Assembly: GCA_031841125.1 (NCBI GenBank)
Contig: CM063109.1
Coordinates: forward strand, 71,244,914-71,308,913
Direction of reading: 5' to 3'
Source: Acanthococcus lagerstroemiae
Lineage: Eukaryota; Arthropoda; Insecta; Hemiptera; Eriococcidae
Length of the DNA: 64,000 nucleotides
Translations under genes and position numbers: made by a program
The notes under the pieces: generated by a model
The model's database searches: none
What the model was told of the DNA's origin: nothing
The model's input: the letters and a program-made list of their open reading frames with translations, nothing else
Shown here: positions 24,788-36,100 of the stretch, piece by piece
How positions within the stretch are numbered: the first letter of the stretch is position 1
Layout of the letters: every line of letters starts with the position of its first letter

Positions 24788-25912
24788 TTAAGCCCGCTAC
24801 ACACTATTCGCGAACAACAACGAATCTACAACGAAACAAATTATTCGCCGAAAAAAGTCTAGATTCGCGAATCACGACGAATAACCCTCTACACACTATT
24901 CGTAATTCGTCCTTCAGTTCGTCGTTGATCAGTTCGTCAGTCAGCGACGAAAACTTCTCGAATAAGTCGTCTACTGCGTTTTCTACTCATTTACTGGTGC
25001 ATACTGCATACATTGAAATCTGTTCGTTTATTTTATTATTTTAGACCGGGTGAAAATTATTTAACTTTTCGTGACTACTTCAAATCCATCGTCACAATTG
25101 ATTCTCACTCAATGTTTGACCTAGTATGCCCTCCATCACACTTGTATAGCCACATTTTTGATTGTATTTACAAAATGGAGGGTCAGCGGTAGATTTGGGC
25201 AACGAGTTTGAACTCAGCGAGAAAAACTGATAAAGAATGGGTGGTTATCACAATTTTTTTGATTTTCAAAAATTTTGAAAATTTCTCCATACGCCTACAC
25301 ATTGGGAATTTTGGTCCCAAATGCGAGTCGGATTGAAAATCTGATTCAATTTTCGAATTTAGTAATCCAAAATATCCTCCATTTGAGTGGTCCTTATTTG
25401 ATCTGTGTTAAAAAAAATTCATGTTTCCGACCAGAACGACCCCCGATGAGCAGCTTCACGCATTAGAAACGTTTTCGTAATATTTGAGCACTGGGCCAGA
25501 AGAGAAAAGGAGCCTGAACAAAGTACTCAAAGAAGGCCTTACTGGTACAACAATGTTTTTCTTCTCATTGTACATGTTTAAAGGACTATTTAGAATGATG
25601 CATAATGTACTTTACAACTTTCGCGATTGATCATTAATTAGATACTTTTTATCGTTCACATTAATGTTACCGGTGAATTACAAAATTTCGCAAATTTTGC
25701 AGCTTCATTTTTCAGGTATTGCCGATTTCAATCGGCTGCCCAACCTGTTTGAAACTGCGTATTTCACGTAATCGGCAGCGGCCTTGCGCATTTCAGGAAA
25801 TGAGCAATTTTTCCGCCCATCACACGGAATGAGCAATTTCACGAATTAGGCGTAACACATCCGTTGAAATCTGTTCATATATTTTATTATTATTTCTTGC
25901 TGAAAAATCACA

Positions 25913-25987
25913 ATGAGCAGCGATGACGACGTGGCCGCTGCTTTAATTATTGCATGTTTGGGCCTAAAAAGAGAGGTGAAGCTTTAA
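25913..25987 (+). pseudogene. Possible Harbinger transposase N-terminal remnant
   Basis: ATG in the context CACAATGAGC opens 24 codons (MSSDDDVAAALIIACLGLKR and four more residues) before TAA. An acidic start followed by an alanine- and isoleucine-rich helix and basic residues is common at the start of insect Harbinger nucleases. The hAT MITE inserted 16 bp downstream. The identification is tentative because the domain itself is not present. Confidence 0.35.
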
Positions 25988-26003
25988 AAAAAAAGGATAT
26001 GGT

Positions 26004-26299
26004 CAGGGACGTACCAATAGGGGGAGGGGGCTTCTCCTATCGTAGGGAATTTTTTACTCAACAGTTGGGAAAATTTACCATTTCAGTCAGGTGGAGTTGG
26101 AAAATTCTGGTAGAGTTAGAAAAATCGAACAAGTCAACATTTTTTTTGCGCTTTGATACTCTGGACTTCTGAGTTCAGAAGTTAGTAAAATGCAACAAAG
26201 CAAAAGCTTTTATACATGCGAATTTTGAGTTGAATCAGTTGAGAGTTTCATACTTAGCCCCCCCCCTCCCCCCAGAAAAAACTTTTCGGCAGGTCCCTA
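26004..26299. mobile_element. hAT MITE, copy 1 (inside the Harbinger element)
   Basis: It starts CAGGGACGTACC and ends with the imperfect complement GGTCCCTA. Flanks are GATATGGT and GAGATGGT (7 of 8 identical), an 8-bp duplication typical of hAT. Internal sequence such as CAGTTGGGAAAATTTACC is shared with the copy at 40138-40448. Confidence 0.75.
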
Positions 26300-26396
26300 G
26301 AGATGGTGGAGTTTAACATTGTACAAAAATAGGGACGGGTTACGTGTCAATAAATTACCTTTATTTAGCATAATTTTTAGTTACTCAAAAGTCTCA

Positions 26397-28486
26397 AGGT
26401 GCATGTCGCCAGCCCCTTCATTGTGGAAGGGGTGGGGAGAAAAATAAGGTCAATAATTTGTTCAGCCATTTTTAGAATTTGTTCTTACCCCCACCTTCTA
26501 AAAATTAGCAACTCAGTTTGAGAGGCTGGCGACATGCTAGCCCCCGACATTCGATTTCGGGGTTGTAACAAGTCTCAGACATTTGTTCTTAATTTCTTAA
26601 TTTGATCTAATTTGTTCCGCAGTTTTCAGAATTAGTTCCGCCACCCTCCCCTATTAACAGCCACCAAAAAGAGGAGCAGGATCAACTAACAGCTATAATC
26701 CCACATGAATATTATTTGCTGCACACTAAAATTTGTTTAATATTCGTTCTACTTTGTTCACTCATCTTACACACCTGAGTCCATCACCACTATGCATTTG
26801 CCGACTATTCGAGCTCAGGGGCGGGGCTAAGTGACTTTACTTAAATCTTCAGTTTCCATGTGAATACGATTTGCTGCACATTGAAATTTGTTCTATATAC
26901 GTTCTAGTTTGTTCTCTCAACCCCACACCTCAGACTATCAAAACCATACATTTACCAGGGGGTGGGGGTAAGTGACACTTATGTATAAATTTTCCAAATA
27001 AATACGATTTGCCATCAACTGCAATTTGTTGTTCTCTATTCATTCTAGTTTGTTCTTCCATCTACACACTCAAATTCGTCACCACAAAGCATTGGCCGAC
27101 AATATTGAACATATGTGGTGGGGTAAGTGACCCTTATGTGCGAAGTTCCCACATAATTGTGATTTGTTGCCCACTAAAATTTATTCTCTATTTGTTCTAA
27201 TTTGTTCTCGAATCTACACACCACAAACCACCATTACTGTGTATTTGAAGTCTTTCGAAATTTAAAGGGTTGTATTAAGTGACTCTTAGGTCCTAAATCT
27301 TGTGGATACTTAGGACTTAAGGGCCACTTAAACCCACCCCCCGAATATCGATTGACTTCAAATACACATTGATGATGGATTGTGGTGTGTAGATTCGATA
27401 ACAAGTTAGAACAAATAAAGAACAAATTGTAATGAGGGACAAATCTCAATTATGTGGGAAATTCGTGCATAAGGGCCACTTACCCCACCGCATAAGTTCA
27501 TATTTTCGGCCGATACTGTGTGGCGACGGATTTTAGTGTGTAGATGGGAGAACAAATTAGAACAAAAAGAGAACAAATTGTAGTTGCCATGAAATCAAAT
27601 TTGGTGGATACTTAGGACTTGAGGGTCACTTAAGCCCACACCCTGAATTTTGGTTGACTTCAAATACACATTGATAATGGATTGTGGTGTGTAGATTCGA
27701 GGAAAAATTAGAACAAAAAGAGAACCAACTGTAGTGGGCGACAAATCGCAATTATGTGGGAACTTCGCACATAAGGGCCACTTACCCCCACCACATAAGT
27801 TCACATTGTCGGCCAATGCTTTGTGGTAACGGATTTGAATTTGTAGATGAAAGAACAAACTAGAATGAATAGAGAACAAATTGCAGTTGGTGACAAATCG
27901 TATTTATTTGGAAAATTCATACATAAGTGTCATTTACCCCCATCCGCTGGTTCACATTTGATAGTCTGAGGTATGGGGTTGAAAGAACAAACTAGAACGT
28001 ATATAGAACAAATTTCAGTGTGCAGCTCAATGTATTCATATGCAAACTGAAGATTTAAGGGTCACTTACCCCGCCCCTGAGCTCGAATAGTCGGGGAATG
28101 CATACTGGTGATGGACTCAGGTGTGTAGATGAGAGAAAAAATTAGAACGAATGTAGAACAAATTTTAGTGTGCAGCAAATAGTATTCATGTGGGATTATA
28201 ACTATTAGTTGATCCTGCTCCTCTATTCGATGGCTGTAAAAAGGGGAGAATGGCGGAACAAATTAGAACAAATTAAGAACAAATGTTTGAGACTTGTTAC
28301 AACCACGAAATCGAATGTCGGAGGCTAACATGTCGCCAGCCCCTCAAACTGAGTTGCTAATTGTTGGGGGTGGGGGTAAGAACAAATCCTAAAAATGGCT
28401 GAACAAATTAGAACAAATTAAGAACAATTTATTGACATTATTTTTCTCCCCTATTGCCACAATGAGGGGGCTGGCGACATGCACAC
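26397..28486. mobile_element. Mutator-like foldback element
   Basis: A perfect 9-bp duplication AAAGTCTCA flanks it (26388-26396 and 28487-28495). The ends are inverted copies of GTGCATGTCGCCAGCCCC. Inverted similarity continues inward through nearly the whole 2.1 kb, with a local centre near 27303 (GGTCCTAAATC against GATACTTAGGACT). Each arm is built from degenerate units of about 150-170 bp carrying a TAAGTGNCACTTA-like core and a TTGTTCTAATTTGTTC block, and the right arm has additional units. A 9-bp duplication and long, internally repeated inverted arms are features of MuDR-type foldback elements. No transposase is present. Confidence 0.75.
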
Positions 28487-28992
28487 AAAGTCTCATTATT
28501 GTCAAATGTGAATATTTTTGTAAGTACGGACTTAGCGCAGTTTTACAAGATTTGAATATGGAACGCAATTCCAGTCAACTGGACGAAAATACGACAATTC
28601 GTGCGCGAATAGTGTGTAGCGGCTGGACGAATCTCCAGACACGAAAAATATTTCCTTTGATTATTCGTCTAAAAACCGCTCGTCCGACGGATCGGTACGA
28701 ACATCGTTTCGGCGAAAAACCGTTTCGCGAAACACAGCGAATCACCGTCTACACACTATTCGTGTATCGGACGTGTTTCGTCGTTTCGTCGTTGATTCGT
28801 TGTTGTTCGCGAATAGTGTGTAGCGGGCTTTAGAAAAAAGGTTCGATGCGGAAAACGAAACACTGCCACAGATGGCGCTATTGTTTCGGTTATTTGTACT
28901 ACGCTGATAAACCCATTGCCTCACGTCAGATGTGAGGATTCGAAGTATTATTTGTTTTTTGTTGGAAAATAGTATACCTATTTTGCAACGGG

Positions 28993-29057
28993 TGCAAGAA
29001 GCGCGTTATTCGTGACGAGTGCTGCAAAACGCACGAGCGAATAACGCGCTTCTTGCA
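28993..29057. repeat. Perfect 20-bp inverted repeat (hairpin)
   Basis: Arms TGCAAGAAGCGCGTTATTCG (28993-29012) and its exact complement (29038-29057) enclose 25 bases. Outer TTGCAAC / GTTGCAA extends the symmetry imperfectly. It sits between the Harbinger and hAT elements. Function unknown. Confidence 0.85.
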
Positions 29058-29233
29058 AAAGTTGCAAACTATATTTTTTTTTAATACATACATGCTCGAA
29101 AAGTAGTAGTTTATAGGAGTTAGCTGCGGTAACGCTTTGGTATCAAAATCAAAACACGCATAAGCGACGAAAACGACGCGCCTGTCCGTCTAGTGTGAAC
29201 CCTTCCTTATACTGCCAACTGTCAACTACCAAG

Positions 29234-30584
29234 CAGAGATGCCGAACGGGAACGAACGACTCGTTCTTCGTTCCTTCAGCTAGGGAACGACGCCGTTCCG
29301 TTCTTTTTTCGTTCCGGAACGAGGAACGGAACGACGGAACGGCCGTTCCCTTATCAGTATTATTCCCCTATCATTTCGCTGTAAGCCTGATTGTTCATTT
29401 TTATTCGCAATTTGTATAATTTTAATTTCTAATGAAGGAAATAGAATTTTTCATGCCTTCACCTTAATTTGCTGCAGGTAGAGGTTGCACTATTTTTATT
29501 TTTATGAAGAAAGTACCTGCGAGTAAACTGAATCCACCTTTGTTAATTGTTACCTACAAATTTCAAGATTCAGGTACTCCTCATGTTCCTTAATTGTCGA
29601 TTTGAGATCGGTTGTTATCGGCGAAAATTAATGATGATTGGTGTCAAGTCTGTTTCCTTGCCATTCTTGTTGATAGTGAAAACATATTTTTATGAAATAA
29701 TATTTCTCTATCTACGCAACATGATAACCAGGGTTGAGATTTTTATGCTTTTGCATATTTTTTGCCATTGCTTCACTGAACACTTACCTTTACAAACTGT
29801 AAGCTGTGAAGTAAAATGAGCCATATTATATTTAGAACAGCATTTTTTGTATATTTTATGGGTAGTTGCTTATTATTTTCGACTATTTTTAAAATTCTTA
29901 GGGCATTTTCTGGCATATTTTCACAAATTTACAGTTTTAAGGACATAAAAATGCATCTTTCACTAGATTTACTCATTCTTTCTCAGGAAACGGCAACTCT
30001 GTCAAAGGAACTTCGAACTTGGTGAACCAAAAGAAAAAGAACAAAGTCGCCTCTTTCTTTCTTCTCTACCATCAAACTTCGTTACAATGCTTTTCATTTT
30101 TTATTTCAGTTCAGTACATTATATACTGATGCAGAGCCTATTTTAGGAGAAATTTGGAACTGCATTGTATATGATTCTGCATACAAAATTTTTCGTCCTC
30201 CTCCTCACGAATAAACTTATAATATTCGGCAAACTGAGGCCATGGACCTGCAGTTTCCGACTGTTCGTTGCACTCATCCGTCATTTAATAAACTTTAAAA
30301 TGCGAACGAAAAGTATAATTTAAAAAATATGGAAAGATTTGCTAATATATATCTACTGAAGTTTTGTTACTCAAATAACTTGAACTGACATGAACCCCCC
30401 CCCCCCCTCGGAAAGACAATTCGCGCCTATTTTTTATTTATTGACAATTGACTTTGGGAACGTCGTTCTTCCGCATTTTCGTTCCGGCATGAGCCGTTCT
30501 GAACGTCGTTCCGGAACGACATGTAAACAGAACGGGAACGGAACGAGGAACGAGCCGTTCTTCTCGACTCGTTCGGCATCTCTG
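29234..30584. mobile_element. Non-autonomous hAT element with GAACG-rich ends
   Basis: The terminal repeats start CAGAGATGCCGAACG at both ends. A perfect 8-bp duplication CTACCAAG lies at 29226-29233 and 30585-30592. About 110-130 bp at each end is packed with GTTCCGTTC/GGAACGGAAC variants in both orientations, which could be subterminal transposase sites. The interior (29400-30400) is AT-rich with no transposase. Length is 1351 bp. Confidence 0.85.
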
Positions 30585-30749
30585 CTACCAAGTAAACATA
30601 CGGTTTTGATGTCACTTTTGTGCTCTAGGGCAAAACTGGATTAATTTTGCATCCTTTTTGGTGTACTGTTTACGCACTACGTTGCCGATTCAGAAATTTC
30701 ACTTCTTGCACGAAAAAGTGGTTACAAATAAGACGCTTTTCGGGCATGC

Positions 30750-32024
30750 AGAAAAAATAAATTGCTTTCGCTTCGCGCGGAACTCGATTCGCTCGTTCCT
30801 CGCAGTACTTCGGATTATTCGGCCGAAAAGTTTTAAGACCATTGACGTTTAAAGAAACGCAAATCTCGACAAGGAATAAATAGTATCAAAGTCATATAGA
30901 TACACCAAGTCGTTCGACTCTCCATTTAACCAATGTTAAACTTCGTATGTTACGATAATTTATCCCGATAGCAGCGCTGGCAGCGTTCGACTGCCGTGAA
31001 ATCAATGTAAACGTTGGGAGCCCTAACAAGGTTTTGCGTTTATCTCACTAACGGTCGAGTTTTATGAAAACGTGAAAAGAACAAAATTTATTCTACCTGT
31101 TATTTTCTATCAGGTAAGATCAGTTTCAAAATTTTACCCATAAAAATTTCGAATTTACTCGCATTCGATGGGAAATTCCAAGGTGAACAAATTTAGCTCT
31201 TTCCAATTTTTCATCAAAATTGATAGTTTTTGAGCTAATCCGCAAAAACGTAAAAATGTCCATATACGCGCAATGCAACCAAAGGAGTTCAGCGATAGCA
31301 GCGCAATGGCATGACGGCAGAACGCGGAAACGCGCTAGTCGTCTAACTTGGTGTATCTATATGACTTTGAATAGTATTATAAAAATAGAAAACTACCCGG
31401 CTATCAAAATTAGAGTTCGTACGTATAAATTTGAAATCGCAACTTTCAAGGCCGAAACGTGTAAGACCGAAACATTTATACAACAGAAGTACGCGGCTGT
31501 CAAAATTAGATTTCGTATCAATAAATTAAATTCCAAAAAAATATCGAGTACGTAAGTCGCCTGGCGCTTCTTATGCTGAACTTAAATTGAGGAAACTCGT
31601 GAACGACTCGACCGATTGTCATCAAACTTTTACCTGCACAACTTCGAGTACTTCTCTATAATCTACCGAAATTTGGAATCAATTGATTCAATAGTTCCTG
31701 AGATTTTCGTGCCACAAATTTTGTCCTTAAATTGAGAAAAACTCACGAACGGCTCGACCGATTGCCTTCAAACTCTTCACTGCACAATTTCAAGTACTGC
31801 CCCATAACATACCACAATTTGAAATCAATTGATCCAATAGTTTTGAGATTTTCGTGCCACAAAATTAGTGTGTACATACATATATAATTATAAGGAAACC
31901 TGAAATTCAGACACTATTACAGTCGTGTTCTAAACACTCTGAAACGCAAGAAAAACATTGCCCCCGCCCCCATCTTAACAACTGTGACGAGTGTAATATC
32001 TCCCTTTTTTCCGAAAAGTCGGTA
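30750..32024 (+). repeat. Diverged copy of the 0.9-kb repeat, split by a hAT MITE
   Basis: It shares with the tandem units at 42305-44169 the GTTCCTCGCAGTA and AACGCAAATCTCGACAAGG blocks, the TACCCGGCTATCAAAATTAG block, and two internal sub-repeats of about 120 bp beginning AAATTGAG(G/A)AAACTC. It ends in CCGAAAAGTCGGTA (32011-32024). The MITE at 30887-31369 interrupts it at AATAGTAT. It has a short TATATAAT instead of the long TA tract. Confidence 0.7.
30887..31369. mobile_element. hAT MITE family B, copy 1
   Basis: Perfect terminal inverted repeats of 24 bp start CAAAGTCATATAGATACACC. A perfect 8-bp duplication AATAGTAT lies at 30879-30886 and 31370-31377. It is 483 bp. It is nearly identical to 45550-46039, from which it differs mainly by a 7-bp indel in a GTGAAAA run. 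Confidence 0.92.
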
Positions 32025-34080
32025 AAAGTAACTTCTGCTCGTGCCAATTGCCGCACTCGCCAATCGCTCACTTTCAGCACTAATCGCGTAATCTACTTTT
32101 TTTTTTTTTTTAATGTGAAATGAGCATCAATTTATTCGGCGCATATGAATGATTGAGTGAATAATGGGAACAACATTGAAACTTATGGAATTTTAGAGAA
32201 CAAAATAGGAATCGGAAATAAGTTAGTGAAAAATTGTAGATGATGGCTTCAAGATTTGTCCGAAAAACTTCGCCAAACAAGGGACACTCTAAATGGAGGA
32301 CAGGCTGTAGCTGAATGGCTTGTTAAAGCAAAATCTCGCTTTTGCATGCCCTTCGACGACAAAGAAAAACTGTATTCCATTATTAACGGGATGTCTTGCA
32401 GGTTCCGCTTTAGAGGGTTGAAAAGTAATTTGCCGTTCTGTAACTAGAGCGAATTATATTTACACCAGTAAGAAAATTTGTCGACATTAAAAGCAGGTAG
32501 TTAACACGATGCTGATTGAGTTATGCATTATTTAATCAATGTTGTCCCAGTCGAGACGGAGATGATAATTAGGGTGAAAAGAACACGACAGCACGTCCCA
32601 CTCGAATGAATAACTCCGAAGCCCCTCATTTTTCGTGCAGTATCTCGGGGAATTTCGAGTCCGACGGCCGGCGTGTAGCCGCTATTTTCAGAGTTGAACT
32701 CCTGGAACTAGAATGTTTCGTTTTTCATTCGGTCGCCTGCCTAATTTCATTACCCAATGTGAATTCAGAGGAGAAAAGTAGGACCGTTATTGAAATTATA
32801 TCGGATTTGGGGACACAAATTTACAGAATGGCGGTAAGCGCATTTCGGTAAGACTCGGTTCAGTTCCCAGATCAAAGGTTGCAAATGTATCGTTAATGAA
32901 ATTTTCGCAATTTCCACGGCCGCGCGTAGTGTTTTATTTTTTCAAACTAGTATGGCGAACGAGTCATGAAAATCGATTCGGCGGTACGAAGATCATTTTC
33001 TTCAATTCTCAGGGTGTAAATGGAATGCTTAGATTTCGAGCATTTTCGCGCAGCACAGCAGAGCCGAATCTCTTAGTCGTGAAATCTTCTAACCAGCGTT
33101 AGCGATATAAATTGATAATAATTATTATACTAACGTCTGTGTATCAACGTTTCACACGGTATATTTGAGGCAGTTTCGAGAAGCATGGTAGTTTTACGAG
33201 TATATTTGGTTCAGTTTCAATCGATGCTGCTTACGAGTTCTCAGTTAGTACCCGCAGAGCATAACTAAGTATTACTCATCACTTTTGAAAATCAAAACGG
33301 CGAGAAACGGCGTTCAAACGAATTCACTGTAGAAAAACGAAAAAGAAACAGTACTCGAAAAATCTTTTTGGGATTCCGAGAATATTATATTACATAATAT
33401 CTTCTTTCGGAGGAATTATTTTACCTCGGAAAACTTGAAAGCATTTTGCGGCACACCGGTTAGAAAGCATTGACCACCACGAGAGGTAATGATACGGTAG
33501 AGGAGGATGTAAGTTCTCAAGTATCTACTTGGACCTGAGGCAGAGCTCGTGAGATGTATCTGCGTGGGTGCGTGCGTGAATGGAGGGAGTGGGAACTCAA
33601 GCTTGAACAAGCTCGTTTCTTTAGAAAGGAGAAAGAGATGGGACTTTAAAAATTAAATTCTTCGAGAGGAACCACAGGAGAAGCTTGGGGGGGGGGAAGG
33701 TTCCTGTAAATATTTCTCTGTCCAGTGAACATATTTCAAGAGAGTCATATGTCGGCATATACAACAACCTATTTACACATGGACGACTTGCCAACACAAC
33801 TATTACGCTCACTTACTTTTCTTATTAAGGAAGGTCCACGCCTCCCTCCACTCCCATTAGCATGTAATCTATTGCACGTTATTCGTACTAACAAACTCAC
33901 AACATGGCACCTGATATCGCAGCTGCTACCGAGCAACACGAATTTACGCCAAAATACCCATTCGAATTAATCTTGCAACAGAGCAGTGCCTAACGATGGA
34001 CGCTTCCTCGTCAAACAGCGCCGCACAAACCTCGCTTCGTTAGCAAAATCGATAAATAAAGTCATAGGCAAAACTCTTAC
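32025..34080. other. Intron sequence, nothing firmly recognised
   Basis: AT-rich, with a T-run at 32098-32112 and a G-run at 33688-33696. A 63-codon plus-strand ORF at 32256-32447 has a fairly gene-like composition but no recognisable domain. Confidence 0.4.
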
Positions 34081-35538
34081 CTTCGCAAATCGTTCCTGCG
34101 TGTCCAAAATATCCAACAGGAGGGATATTTTCTCCTGCGTCATATCGCCGTTACGATAGCACATGAGTAGCTGCTGCAACGCCAAAGAAGCCGCCTTAGT
34201 GGGCAATGTGGATGGCGTCAACAGATTAGAACGAACGGACGACAAACTGGAGGACCGCGCCGCCGAACCCTTTCTACTCTTGGCGTGATTCCTCGAGAAT
34301 ATAGGAAGCGATAGCCGGTTCCTATAATTGCGTTCGGCCGTGGAGGTGTTGCCCGGATTTCGTCGCTCATTCAACACGTCGTAGGACAACCAGAACTCGT
34401 AGCTGCTGATCAACGGACTGGAGGTTCTCGCTCTGGTCGAAGTTGACGCATGCAATTCGTCCTGTACCAGAGCGGTCGGAAAATCGCTCGGTCTTCTGGA
34501 CGGATTCGTCGACACCTGCCGGCAGTTGCTGACCGCTGGCGTCGAGACGATTTGCGGCTGGTAGGCGACCGCAGAGGGACGAGAGGCCGTCGAGCACGTT
34601 TCCAAACAGCCACTGGATTCGAACTGACCCGCGGCATCGTGCGAACAGTACGTACGGCCTGGATAGGACGCGGACAAGTACAGTTTATCGGGCTTCTTTC
34701 GCGAGGACAACGACGCCGCAGACTTTTCACTCAACGCTACCGACGTAGTGATGTGATTCGAGAACGAGTACTGAGTCGATTGGCCGCAGGCCACTGGTAA
34801 AGAATCAACACTCAGAAACGTCTGGTCTAATCGCGGCGGTTTACGCCGCCATTCATACGTCTGTCCGTTCCAGTCCAGCGATCCGCGGGACCCGACATCG
34901 ACAGACAACGCGGACGATTCGTTACTGTACAGACTTGTGCCGAAAAATCTATTCGGCTTTTTGGCGTACTCCTGGGCTGAGTAAGATCTCAACCAGTAAC
35001 AACTGTTCGACAGCAAACTACTGTCACTCTTCGTGAAGCACTCGTTGTCGTCGTCGTAGTAGACAATCGTTTCCTCGGAGCGCACCGGCAATGAGTCGAT
35101 ACTCTTCGGTCGCTCTTTGCCGCTAAGCCCGTGAGAATCAGGCAGATCAGGCAGTCTGTTCGGCGCACAATCCTGTTGGACGTTCGCATTCGCGCTGGTC
35201 GCTCCATTTTCGTTGTGTTTGTTGGACGGATGCGGCTTGAATCCACCGTCGTCGTCGGTCGAATAGTTCACCTCCTCGGGCTCGTGTATCTTTCGTTTGC
35301 TACGACTGAAGAAATTACGCGGAAAACGCAGACCATTTTGTCGAATCTTCCATTTAGCGAATTTCTGTTTCCACGTGATCTGATACTCGTTGGCAGCGGC
35401 GTCGATGCGTTGCTCGCTGCAGCCCAGTTTCGTGCCCAGCTGCCGGTACAGCGAAGAAGCGCTCGGTATGCTGAGGGAAGAAAATTTGCGAGGGTGACGT
35501 CTATTACGGTGCTGCGGTCTCCGCTCCGGCTCGCCCAT
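34081..35538 (-). CDS. Dys: Alternative first coding exon of a short dystrophin isoform (Dp186-like)
   Basis: Seen: a single open frame of 486 codons from ATG (35536-35538, context TTGATGG with G at +4) to AAG/GTAAGA at 34081. An in-frame TAG lies about 30 codons upstream with no earlier in-frame ATG, which fixes the start. The protein is polar and serine-rich, with basic stretches near residues 5-18 and 78-85 and long low-complexity Ser/Arg tracts. Its last 36 residues (SLALQQLLMCYRNG to ILDTQERFAK) look like an ordered, probably conserved helix. No known enzyme domain is visible. Inference: it is on the Dys strand inside the 48.6-kb intron, ends in the same phase and splice context as exon 50236-50422, and would join to the acceptor at 1628. 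It therefore looks like the N-terminus of an isoform driven by an internal promoter. Drosophila Dys is known to make short products (Dp186, Dp205, Dp117) from internal promoters with unique first exons. The alternative is a separate gene nested in the intron. Confidence 0.8.
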
Positions 35539-36100
35539 CAAGACGCGCGCGAGCCCGAAACAACGACGCCGATCAACATTTCGAGTAAGCCGGCTAATGC
35601 CGCCATCTTCGGTGTTGGCTGGCTATTCGCATGTCTGCAGCCTTCAGTCAAAATTTAGATCAGCATTTCGCAACCCTCCATCACTACGGACGGCGTTTTT
35701 GCATCGCAAACTAAACGCAAAATAAACGCAATCTCAAGGTGAAATTGCAACATCAGCGAAGAGTGCATTCATTCGGGAATTGCACGGAGTATTCGTCGAA
35801 ACCCGTATATGTAGATGAACACCAACACCTTCGAATTAGAACGAAGACGCAGTTCTCGTTACAACCTACTTCGGCTAAATTACGAGTTTCTTGAAGTAAA
35901 AATGGATGGCAAATTTGAAAGTGGTATGGTTGACCATCATCATCCTCGCCGCGGATCAACAAAACTGAAAATTTTTCAATGCCTGTATTTCCTTTTTACG
36001 ATTCGAGATTCCATTACGCATCGACTAATTTTAGCAAAATCAGTGTAGACGAAAAGCCGCAACGCTGCTGCGCGACACAGTTTTAGAAGTCGAGGCAAGC
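35539..36100 (-). promoter_or_regulatory. Probable 5' UTR and promoter region of the intronic Dys first exon
   Basis: Inferred only from position upstream of the 34081-35538 exon. An in-frame stop on the minus strand shows this is not coding. An out-of-frame ATG (ATGGCGG) lies about 55 nt upstream of the start and could act as an upstream ORF. I see no clear TATA box or convincing initiator, and the transcription start cannot be placed. Confidence 0.35.

Larger units (their letters stand above)
24791..28829. mobile_element. Harbinger-like DNA transposon hosting two other elements
   Basis: Terminal inverted repeats match perfectly for 36 bp, beginning AGCCCGCTACACACTATTCG. The motif CTACACACTATTCG recurs subterminally at both ends (about 24892 and, inverted, about 28750). 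A 3-bp duplication TTA flanks it (24788-24790 and 28830-28832), matching the TWA preference of PIF/Harbinger. A short ORF at 25913-25987 may be the start of the transposase. The body is interrupted by a hAT MITE (26004-26299) and a foldback element (26397-28486). Without these it would be about 1.65 kb, so most of the original transposase is absent. Confidence 0.8.

Noticed and set aside
25010..25890. Direct repeat of TTGAAATCTGTTC ... TATTTTATTATT as target duplication of a further element
   Set aside because: The two copies (25015 and 25864) are imperfect and too long for a known duplication, with no terminal repeats inside.
34016..34080. Continuation of the 34081-35538 frame to a stop at 33967
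   Set aside because: A consensus donor (AAG/GTAAGA) precedes it and the residues beyond look unstructured; splicing is the better reading, though retention cannot be excluded.
34450..34800. 116-codon plus-strand ORF
   Set aside because: Antisense shadow of the 34081-35538 exon; arginine-rich composition results from complementing Ser/Ala-rich codons.
35131..35658. 175-codon plus-strand ORF
   Set aside because: Mostly antisense to the same exon with no recognisable domain.
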